From positions 1,116,001-1,180,000 of the forward strand of contig VNKQ01000013.1 in the NCBI GenBank assembly GCA_016508695.1: a stretch of 64,000 nt of DNA. Direction: 5' to 3'. Within the stretch, counting starts at the first letter, position 1, and every line of letters starts with the position of its first letter. The DNA comes from Hyphodiscus hymeniophilus. Its lineage: Eukaryota; Ascomycota; Leotiomycetes; Helotiales; Hyphodiscaceae. This document shows positions 35,691 to 45,666 of the stretch, in pieces. The notes below the pieces were generated by a model. It saw only the letters and a list, made by a program, of their open reading frames with translations, was not told where the DNA came from and ran no database searches. Position numbers and translations under genes: made by a program.

Positions 35691-38600
35691 TGTTCGCAAC
35701 AGTTGGGGAAGGCTTGTAGTCGTCCAGTATGTGTCGAAGCAAGGTCTTAATGGCGGGCTGCCACATATTTTTTAGCAGGTGGGGCAAGGCTGAAGATCAA
35801 GCTCTCTGACCAATGAGGTTACAGTAGGATGCTTCTTCACAATGGAAGGCTACGCCTGCGATACCAGCGTAGGCACTCATTTATCTATTACCATTGCAAT
35901 TTCATGCCTGGGCTGAAGTCATAATAGAATACTGGGAAGTAACTTTTACACTAACACAATGAAACAGCAAGCATGAGATGGTTTTGTCGGAACACAACGA
36001 AGTCACAGAGGTTGTGCGTTGAACGGTGACGCCCTTTCAAGGACTGGTTTCATGCGAGTTTTTGTCAGGGATTTTTTCATCTTGTAGCATCCTCTAACGC
36101 AATCCAACATCAATCAATTGGAGCTGGTCGTGAAAGGCAGATATTCGTAGTCAAGAATCCCAACCATGATGTGTCGTAGTGTTTGCCCTCCAGCTTCTCT
36201 CGCCAGGCTCAGTTTTGTTCGATTCTTGTCAAAGGTATGCCTTATCTTTCACAAAGTCCCTCGATTGGCCATGGGATGTGCGCTCTTAAGGCGATCTGCT
36301 TGATGTCGAATCCGAGGCTAACATTACAGGATCGGCGAAGAGTCGAAGACATAGAAGAAGGCCAAGCTAGAGTGTGTGCTTTAAGAAATTCTACTGTCTT
36401 CATAAGAAATTTTCAAGGGTTTCTATTCTGATGTGATTCTTTGTTTGAAACGAGTGTCTTCGCAACGTGGTGCTGAGACGGTTTGCTTAAAAGATCGCGA
36501 AGATGTAAGTCCTATGTTGTCGTGGGAACCCCGGATCTCTCTCTATTCACTTAGAGTATAAGGTACCACCGTACCACTAAGAACGATGGCCTTATCAAGT
36601 GTTTTCGGATGGAGTCTGGAACGTTGAATGGAAAATTTTGCAAGGTTGAGGAAGGTAGTTGTGGCCTGTGAGAGATCTTGATACTTTACCAATCCAACCT
36701 TGTATTTCTTTTAGTCTTGCTTACAGTCATCTTTTCGGTCTATCATCGATGTGGTTAAGAACTCTTTTACCGCCTAGCTGCTGACCGTTTGGTCTTGTTA
36801 CGGGCTGTGAAGATTGCTGAAAAGAAAGCATTGCTGCATAAGGTGGAAGTGATACTGAGAGCGATTGTTGTCAATGAAGCTTACTTCTCAACTCTAATCG
36901 CTCTGTGTTCTTGGCGCGTCTCGAGAAATATCTGGCAGACTTTGCGAATCATGCATGGTTGATACCAGCAGTGCTGGCAGACTCCATCACTGAAGAATTG
37001 TCTGCAGCGAGTTGTGTAGTAGCAAGAATCTTACCCTAAAATGACGTGCATTCGGCTACCTCTTGCTCCTTTGATTGTTTTTGCTGTGGTGGCAGAGAAG
37101 CAGGTACGATCCAGATCATATTGCAGACTTGCTCCAAGGATAAAGGTGGAATGGTTCAGAGATATGTGGCGTTAAAGATCCCGTCGTTCAGTCATAGAAG
37201 AGCGTACAGGAGATCTAAAAATATCGAGTATAATTTGAACTTGGAAGCCACTCCATGAACAAGTATTTTCTAATCGTTGTGGTCATAATGTGGTGGCTCT
37301 CCTTTTTTAGAGCGCGTCGTCCGTAGAGAGCTGGAACAGTATCAAAGGGTGGCTTCTAGGTTCAGAATCTGGATGAGCTGCGGAGAGAAGGTGCGTCTCG
37401 TGAAGCTGAGACTGAACGAGTAACGGAGCTAAGGTTGATGATTAGTGTGTTGCTGGAGTATAGGTTCATTACGCTTCCGTCCCATGCATAGTAATAGATC
37501 TGCAGCTCCGACCTGCTGAATGCGGAAGGCTAATGGCTCCCCGAGACTCGGCACATTTAGACTAACGAATGTAAAGCGTGATATCAGAACAGGTACGAGA
37601 AACATCCGGTTGTGATGTGGTTCTTATGTAGAGGATCAAGTCTTCGATTTTTGAAGAAGGTTGCAGCAGCAGAACCTTGTACAAAGTAACTTTGTTCTTC
37701 TAGTATTTGGTCCGAGCTTGGACCTGGCCAGGACCAAAGACTTGGCTTAGCCGCAGAGCCTCTAGGGGATACTTCAAGACACTATGGCTGTATCAAGGCC
37801 ATATATATAAAAAGTCAATGTCTGCGCCGGCCCGCTCCTTTGCAGTATGCAGTTAGGATCAAGCCTGTAGGAATTGTTGAAGAAGATACCGTTGACGATG
37901 TATGAATCCTCTAATTCCGAGGTACGAGAAAGAGGTGCATAGGACGTGCAGGAGCATCATGCAGCTGGCCACAAACGTACATTAATTACGCCCGAGAAGG
38001 AAACTCAGCTAGAATGCCTCGCGGCGGCTGCAGCAATGACATCCCTTGCATTACATACTGGCCGCATGTTAATAACCTCGAAGGATGACAAACGGACTGT
38101 GAGTCAGTAGATTAGAAGGCCGCTCTTGCTTTCACTTGGTATGTCGCTCTACCCATACTGGGAGCAAACGGGACGGAAATAAAGAATCTTGGGAGCCTCT
38201 GTTCACCTGAAGTGACATGATACGGAGTAGTTTCCGTGCATGACATGGTACGGGCATGCAACACGCCATAGGGGCAATCATGCCCGGTCTGATAAGGGAG
38301 CCCAGCCCTGCCTGCGTAACATATCGTGTATTGCAATATCATTGGGTACGCAGAAGCTCCAAGTCTTTAGCAATGATGAACCATTGCTGAATTATAGACA
38401 TGATTGGTCTTAGGCGTATGGCGGGCGGCAGCTTTCTGGTGTCGTATTTTCGGCGCAAACGGCGGGTCCAACCTAGTGTTCGAATATGGGTACAACATGA
38501 TCCCTTCACCAGCTTGAGCAGCAAAATCGAAAAAATATTCCACTCATCATTCAGTCTCTTAAGGACAGTCGTAAGTGCAAGGAACCAACTTCCACATGCC

Positions 38601-39805
38601 ACGGGCCGTTCAAGTACTGGTCCTCATGGTCCTGGTGCAGATCAAGAGCCCATGGATCTCGAGTCTCGACAAGGTAGACCGAGGATTGGTACGGTCTTGA
38701 CGTGCAGCACAGTAAAATGGCAGCAAGCCAATGCGATTGGACTGCTGGCAAGGTCGACGCAAGAAGGGGGTTGAATGGTGCTAAGAATTTACGATATGGT
38801 CTACCCTGCCGGCCAATTGTCCAACGGCCTCGTGGCTTTCGGCCTGCACAAGCGTGGGCGTACGGAATATTTGACTGCATGTTCTACCCTCTAGGGTAAT
38901 ATCAATACGGTTTCAGAGTATGGCTACATGGAGAGCTTACCATATTTTGAAGAGACGGAATTAAGGAGGGTGTCGTCTTTGTATTGTTATTCGATGGGAG
39001 AGACCCCGGAGGAGCTGTGGAGCTGAGCTGAAGCCCTGGGATCTTTGCTGAGATTGGAGACTTGGTGAGGAAAGGTGTGGGTGAAGGGTGTATCATGGTG
39101 GAGTTAGAATGCCCAAAAGGCCATGTTCGGTAAGGTAGAGGACGAAGAGGGAAGCGTGCTTTTATCCGCTTATGGTGGTCTGCATCACTGTTCCGAGAGC
39201 TGATATGGTGGCCGGGCGAGACCCAAGGCGCATTTATCAACTCCGCTTCTTACGCGCTTCCGCAACACATCCTGCAACCTCTCCTCCATTCGTACTACCA
39301 TCCTTCCATCACCACCCCTGGTCCACACCGTAGTGTTTGGGTCCAACGCTGTTTCCTTCAGCTCAATTGGTGTGCCGTTTGAAGTCCGATCCCATCTCCA
39401 GTCAGTACCGGTCACAGATCACAGGCAAGTCCCCTCCACGCGCCTTGCGCCGAACTGTCCTCCGTCCCTCCTCCTCCGCAAACTGCAAGTCGAGCATGTA
39501 GGTACACCTGCTACCTGCTTGTCTGCCTGCCTACCATCTGTGTTTCCTGCGCTTCTATCTTGGTGGTGCCCTTGCTAACCTCAGCTGCTTGGTTGATGCA
39601 GAGACGACCTTTAGTACCATATCTGTGAGCTCAGCGGATACTCGACACTACCCCGTACCACACAGCGAAGACCTCCCCCACGCTGCCGGTCGTCCAATTC
39701 GTTAATCGCCTCTCGGATACCCTTGGCCAGAATCTCACTGTCCTTCCGAGCACATTTTTTTTAGCAATTGCTGTTACAGCCTTACGTCGAAGCTCCTCAC
39801 TCAAT
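35691..39805. other. 4.1-kb gene-poor region
   Basis: Between the Tsr4-like gene (minus) and the RRM gene (plus) I find no frame with coding character; the longest (124 residues at 38400-38774, 112 residues at 38902-39240) look random. A near-duplicate TGACATGATACGG / TGACATGGTACGG occurs at 38215-38260. The last few hundred bases are pyrimidine-rich, as expected of the promoter/5' leader of the RRM gene. No transposon protein fragment was recognised. Confidence 0.5.
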
Positions 39806-42093
39806 ATGGCATCCCATAGTGAGTTTCTCTTCAGCTTGATTCACTGCCACTTCTGTTAAGCAGATCTCTTTGGGCCCCCCTTCCCTTTTCTTTGTCATTA
39901 CTTCCACCCGAAGCTTTCGACCTTTGCTACACACACCACGTCCACTCATATCGTACAACCTTTCTTCAATAGCACATTCTGACCTTTTTTCTCTCAAAAC
40001 AGCTGACGAATACCGTCCGGTACGTGTCCGACCAATCTCTTTATATTCTCCTCTCCCCGTTTTTCAACATTACCTTAGATAAGTGAAGGGCGGGGCTCTC
40101 TGCCTTACGCCCCTCGGAGGCTAGCGCTCCCTTCTACTAATGCCAGCAACCTTGCTGAACCGCACGCACTCCTTTAATACATGTCTCAGTCTTTCCCAAC
40201 ATCAAACAACTTGATGTCGAAGATTGAAGCAGAAACTTACGAATCGCAGCGGGGTTCTCGAAGCCCTCGTCGCCGCAGCCGCAGCCCCAATCGCTCCTCT
40301 CGTCGTCGATCTTATTCACCCCGATCTCGTTCTCGCAGCCGCGATAACACTCGTCGAAACAGATCTCGTTCCCCAATGGCGACTGGCGGTGGGTCAGGTG
40401 GTTCGGCTTACGGTGGTAATCGAGCAGGTGGTTTTGAAGACAGAGCAGCAGCTCGAGAGACGATGTTGTCGAATATTCGCGAACAATCACAACAAGACCG
40501 TCGAGTCTATGTCGGCAACCTGTCCTACGATGTTAAGTGGCATCATCTTAAAGACTTTATGAGAACTGGTTAGTCTTCGGGAATGGGCTGCATGGGGATA
40601 TGGGCTAACCGAGGTGTGATTTCTTTAGCTGGAGAGGTCCTCTTTGCTGATGTGTTGTTACTTCCGAATGGAATGTCGAAGGTGGGCGCCTATACGTAGC
40701 TGGCTTTCTGAATCTTTTCTTTTTATGGTTTTTGATGGAATGTTGGATTGACGGATGGGACGTTGTTCCGCTGGTTATGTAGGGATGCGGGTAAGTTTTG
40801 ACGTGCTCCCATCTTCGAATATCAGTTCTAACAATGACCTCAGCATTGTAGAATATGCCACGAGGGAGCAAGCTCAGCAGGCCGTCAATACTCTCAGCAA
40901 CCAAAACCTCATGGGAAGACTCGTCTATGTTCGAGAGGTATGCTCCTATCTCTCCTACCCCCTAAGCACTCCTGACATTTGTAAAATAGGATCGTGAGGC
41001 CGAACCCCGATTTACGGGCCCACCAGCCGGAGGTCGCGGTGGTTACGAAGGTCCCCCTGGACGCGGCGGTTTTGGCGGCGGATTCGGAGGTGGCATGGCC
41101 GCCGGTGGTGGTGGTGGGGGCCGTCAAATCTATGTTTCCAACGTTTGTTACTTCCCTCCTTTCCTCGTTGAAACTTGTGTTGGAGCTGTTTCATTGACCT
41201 TAATTCTAGCTCCCCTACACTGTAGGATGGCAAGATTTGAAGGACTTGTTCCGTCAAGCTGGTGAGTCCTTGTCTTTGTAGCTAACATGGAGATAGTTGG
41301 GTAATTAATGCTTTTGCTTTAGCTCGCAACGGTGCTGTCATTCGTGCCGATGTTCATATTGGACCCGACGGTCGCCCCAAAGGCTCTGGTATTGTTGCTT
41401 TCGAATCTGCTGATGATGCTCGCAATGCCATTCAGCAATTCAACGGCTATGATTGGCAAGGTCGCCCACTCGAGGTTCGTGAAGACCGTTTCGCTGGCTC
41501 TGGTCCTGGGTTTGGTGGACGAGGCGGCTTTGGAGGACGCGGAGGCTTTGGAGGTGGATTCGGTGGACGTGGAGGTTTCGGAGGTCGTGGAGGATTCGGC
41601 GGTGGCTTTGGAGGAGGTCGTGGAGGCTTTGGTGGAGGGTTTGGAGGAGCTGCTCCTGGTGGCTTCGATGCTGGAGCTCCAGCTGGACCCCCCAATCCGT
41701 TCACCGACTATGCTACTGCTGGCACTGAGAGAAGCGAGACGATCTACGTTCGCAATGTCCGTATATCTCTCTCTTGACTGCTAGCAACTCTACTGACTGA
41801 AATGAAAGCTTCCATGGTCCACCAGTAACGAGGATCTCATCGAACTCTTTACCACCATCGGAAAGGTTGAGCAGGCAGAGATCCAGTACGAGCCAAATGG
41901 GCGATCCCGTGGAACAGGTGTTGTTCGATTTGATACCCCTGAGAGCGCCGACACTGCCATTGAGAAGTTCTCCGGATATCAATATGGAGGTCGCCCTCTT
42001 GGATTAACCTTCGTCAAATACCAGACTCCTGGTAGCGGTGGTGATGCAATGGAAACTGAGGCAACTAGCTTGACTCAGGATCAGATCATGTAG
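39806..42093 (+). CDS. gbp2: three-RRM SR/RGG RNA-binding protein (Gbp2/Hrb1-like)
   Basis: Nuclear mRNA-binding shuttling protein of the Gbp2/Hrb1 type, which couples mRNP assembly and quality control to export. Model of ten exons: 39806-39818, 40003-40019, 40190-40568, 40629-40681, 40783-40790, 40844-40937, 40990-41142, 41210-41261, 41323-41756, 41809-42093; 495 residues. The N-terminus is RS-rich (SRSPRRRSRSPNRSSRRRS). RRM1 has RRVYVGNLSYDV; RRM2 has RQIYVSNLPYTVGWQDLK with an RNP1-like KGSGIVAF; RRM3 has ETIYVRNLPW and RGTGVVRF. RRM1 and RRM2 are separated by a Gly/Arg-rich linker, and RRM2 and RRM3 by a longer FGGRGG-repeat linker. The 8-nt exon (GGATGCGG) completes SKGCGIVEYAT in RRM1. 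The two tiny first exons (MASHTDEYRP) join in frame; a start at the ATG at 40181 is the alternative. Long 5' introns (184 and 170 nt) suit regulated splicing. Confidence 0.9.
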
Positions 42094-43244
42094 AAGGTGT
42101 CATTCGGTATGTTTTGTTCCCAGGGTATTCTCTCCCATCTTACAACGTCTGCTCACCCCGAAGCGATTGTTGACTGCTACTCGATCGCTGACTAAATATC
42201 CCAGGTTCGTTAGATACCTTCATCCGGTTTCGAAACGATAGATCGACCACTTCGTGTTTTACTACTCTTCTGCATTTTCGGTCTACTCTTTTGCTTCAGT
42301 CATTCAAAACCGACAACTTGCAAAAAGTCTCTTCTAAATTATCGTAGACACCACACATCAGTCTGCTCTCTTGCTGCAGTTCATTCAAAATCGACAATCT
42401 ATCAAAAATTCTCTCCACAATCGTCACAAACACGGCACATCAGCCTGCTTTACCATGGCCGAGAGGGTGCTTTTCATTTGCAATTCTGCTGTCTTTGATC
42501 GCGGACGCTGGGAAGAGGTACACTATTATGGAAGGGGGTGGGCATGGTATCTGACTTTCCACAAAAGTTTTCTTCAAATTGAATTGTCTGCTCGTTGCTT
42601 TTATATGCAGATAATTCAGCAAACAATACGATGATCTTGGGGATACCATGCTGCAATGCTGTGAATATCCATGGTAAAACGCGGTCACACTTGTTGAGTT
42701 AGCCTTTTCCCTTCATCAAACAGCAACGATCAATTCCAGCAAAATAGGTGACACAATACTACTGCTGACATTAAACCTTCACTATTGATTCAAAGGAGCT
42801 ATCCAACCATCAGACCTAAACAATCATCTCTCGAGGATTAGTCCAGTGACATGAATTGGCAAAACTCTGGCAAGAACCAAAAACTGTGATTCATACAATT
42901 GATATGTACCAGCTCTTGAAGATTCACATAACAGTATTATTCTAGTCATGACAGGCCGGCCATAAAACGCCCGCTGCCGTTTTTCCTTCTCTGGATCTCC
43001 AACGACACATCTTCAAATATTCAACTACTATCACACTCTCACGCTTCTATAAAAACTTCTTGCAGCCAACGAATACTTCGCGCCGCGATAAGGACCTCGT
43101 ACTGCGACATTCTGCAACCGGCTTGCATAGGTGACTTTGCAGGTCAAGACACATCTATTTCATATCTCCTGTTTGTTGACCACCATAACCCAACTATAAG
43201 CACTCCTACAGAGACATTCTTTCTACGAACCAAGTGCAGACTCA
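42094..43244. other. intergenic region
   Basis: 3' flank of the RRM gene and promoter of the next. The motif TTCATTCAAAA(C/T)CGACAA recurs near 42300 and 42380 (imperfect ~100-nt duplication of the segment CTGC..CACATCAG). No gene was supported. Confidence 0.45.
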
Positions 43245-44402
43245 ATGTGCCAAGTTACCCCCTTCACACTCCCCTGCTGCCGACGCATCTACGTCTCCGT
43301 CGACCGTCTCCCCTCCTGTCCTGATGGTTGGCCGAAGAAGAAATGCCCCAGAGAGCTCTGTGTTCAGATCTCCGGCTTCCAACCCAAGGATGTTGATAAT
43401 CGAAGTACAGGTATCTGCTGGCGATGCTTGGCTTGGCATAAAGACATGGGGCCATATGCAAGAGAGACTTTGAGACCAGTGCTTGATAAGGCATTCATTG
43501 TTGAAGGCCTGGGAGATGTCTCGGTTGAGGAGAGACGGTTGAAGATGGAGAAGGCTGGGATTTGTTGGCATTGTGGTGCTTGTGGAGATTGTTCTAGTTG
43601 TGGGACCGGAACCGAAGCCGAGAAGGTGAAGGACAATACGCTGGATGGATGGGACCACAAAGGTAAGAAGAGAGCGTCTCAGATGGATCTGATACAAGGA
43701 AGAAACAAGATAGCGAAGGTTGGACATGCTGCAGCTTCGATGCCCGTCCTCACATCCACGTTTCCAGCCTCCTCATCAACTTTGATGGCTTCATCCGGGT
43801 ACCCAGCTCAACCTTTCGAACAGCGACCAAGAAAGGCTTCTCCACAGCAATATCAATTCAAATCCACCCAGACTGGTTACGATAAATCCCGTCAGTCTGC
43901 GCCAATTCCCAACTATCAAAGCCAACCTGTGTCATTCCAGACTTCAACATCACAGGAACCTTCAGGGAGTTGGCAAGATGCGCAAAGCTTCCAGAAATAC
44001 TATGCGGACGGTGCTCATCATGGACTTGTACCCATTGATCCTTTGCTAGATCAACCTGCGAAAACGGAGGATTCCAGACAACCCTTTGACTTCGAGCTCC
44101 TAGTTCCCCAAAACCAAGATTCAGACCTACATTCTCTCCCAAAATTTGATACAACCTGGGTAAGTTGATCCATCTAATCACTCTTCCGTGGCATTAATAA
44201 GAGAAAGACCGACGCCAATATTAACGCCATGGACGACCAAAGCTTCAAAACCCTCTTCGACGGGAACAGTGACCACGTTGAAATCCAAGGCCTGGAAAAC
44301 GAGATCAATGGGCTAGGCTCCATAGTCTTTGATACGCCACAATCTTCTTTAGTCGATCGATCAGTCGATCCTCCCAGGCGTGATTACCCTTCTCCTCCTT
44401 GA
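43245..44402 (+). CDS. hypothetical Cys-rich (possible zinc-binding) protein
   Basis: Model: 43245-44159 and 44202-44402; 371 residues. The N-terminal 130 residues are Cys-rich: TPFTLPCCRRIYVSVDRL, CPDGWPKKKCP, ICWRCLAWHKD and ICWHCGACGDCSSCG. The CxxC pairs suggest one or two zinc sites. A basic stretch (KGKKRAS) follows, then a Gln/Ser/Pro-rich disordered half. The 42-nt intron (GTAAGT...TAAG) joins ..FDTTW to RKTDANINAMDDQ.. in frame; without it the protein would end 66 codons earlier. No signal peptide or membrane segment is seen. I do not recognise the family; the pairing of Cys clusters with a disordered tail is common in fungal nuclear proteins, but this is inference. Confidence 0.65.
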
Positions 44403-44948
44403 GAACGGGAACATATGAACAAATGTATCAACGTCTAGCGAGATTTTAAGATACCTAGGAATGGGTCCAGATATAGGCCCTGCATAGCCCCTGAAGATGG
44501 ACATGCGTGGACTTTACCGTTTTGTTATTATTCATAGACCGACTACATCGGTAAGCTGTCGAGCGTCATTTGCTGCCCCTTCCTAATGTAGGGAACTGGC
44601 TGACGTTCCAGTAGGTCAAATCGAAGATTTGAGACCTGAGGAATTGTTAGTGTTGGATATGGCTGGACGAGTGAAGGTCAGGGAATGGGTGAGGAGGAAT
44701 GTGAGATCAGCGAGGTTGAATTATGGTGAAAGGGTTAGCGGACATAGCATGTTAGTCGAGCGGAGGACGGTCTGATTTATGCGATGAGTATTGATAGTAC
44801 CAAATGCCACATTTTAAGCCATTCATTCCCTAGACGCCCTTAGACTTCAATCGCTGAAAATGCCAAAATGCTCAAAATACTTGCTTGATACACCCCCAGG
44901 GCAGCTCTCGCCCTCCCCATACTCCTGACGTCTCCTTTCACTAGGCCC
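44403..44948. other. intergenic region with an exon-like open stretch
   Basis: A frame from about 44593 to 44775 reads as plausible protein (..GQIEDLRPEELLVLDMAG..), preceded by a possible TAG acceptor, but it has no ATG and no convincing upstream exon. It could be a degraded exon or chance. Confidence 0.35.
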
Positions 44949-45476
44949 TCACTTCTTGACCTCATCTCCACCAGCAGCCTGCTTCCTCTTCTTCGCCTTC
45001 AGCTTTTCCTTCGCCTTGCTCCTATCCCTCTTCTTCAGCCCACTCATACCACCCTTACAAACTTCCGCGTATTTCGCAAAGAATCCCTCGATTGCATCGC
45101 TCTCCACCACCGTCGACAATTTTACTTTCTTGGCTTTGTTGTCTTTTGACTTCCCATTTGTCGCGCGGATGAGAATTGGGAGGGGTGCGGTGGGGTGCAG
45201 GTCTGGGAATTGCTGCTCTGAGGATTCGACATCGGTATCTTTATCATATGACACTTTGGCAGGTCAGGAATTGGTCGCAATATGTAAGTGGGCTGGGAAG
45301 TATGATGTACATACAGCGCTTCTGAGTCAGGTAGACAGAGCCGTGATCTTTCTGTCTCCGCTCGTCGAAGAGAGATGAGAGCCGTACAAAGAACTGTTTG
45401 CCGTTAGTGACTATCCCTTGTCAGTCAGATAAATGATCATACGCACTTCATCATTGCTCAGATGGCCTTTTGACAT
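44949..45476 (-). CDS. srp14: signal recognition particle subunit SRP14
   Basis: Alu-domain protein of the signal recognition particle, acting in the cytosol in elongation arrest. Model: 45476-45447, 45393-45315, 45253-44949; 137 residues. The start MSKGHLSNDE followed by FFVRLSSLFDERRQKDHGSV is the SRP14 signature, then VYLTQKRLSYDKDT and LPILIRATNGKS. The C-terminus is strongly basic (KKRDRSKAKEKLKAKKRKQ), typical of fungal SRP14, and helps RNA binding. The introns (53 and 61 nt) fall at frame-preserving positions. The gene is divergent from the SGD1-like gene, with only 190 nt between start codons. Confidence 0.93.
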
Positions 45477-45666
45477 GTCTGCGACTATGAGCTGTTTACG
45501 TCGTTGGTGCTGGTAAACTCTTCAATTTCGCATGGAGGTTGTGTACGGTAAGGTAGTGGTGGGGAATTTCTTGACCCCACGTCGGCGATTTTGTGCTTGA
45601 GCTCCGATCGATGGTTTTTGGACTGGATTTTTTTGGTTTGGTGGATTTGGAACACCGAACCACGAC
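45477..45666. promoter_or_regulatory. 190-nt bidirectional promoter, SRP14 / SGD1
   Basis: The short space between two divergent housekeeping starts must hold both 5' leaders and promoters. Two genes for protein targeting and ribosome assembly could share regulation; no specific element was recognised. Confidence 0.65.

Noticed and set aside
36183..36431. 82-codon plus-strand frame in the gene-poor gap
   Set aside because: No motif, no signal peptide, no plausible splice neighbours.
41447..41704. Proline-rich minus-strand frame
   Set aside because: Antisense of the FGGRGG linker repeats.
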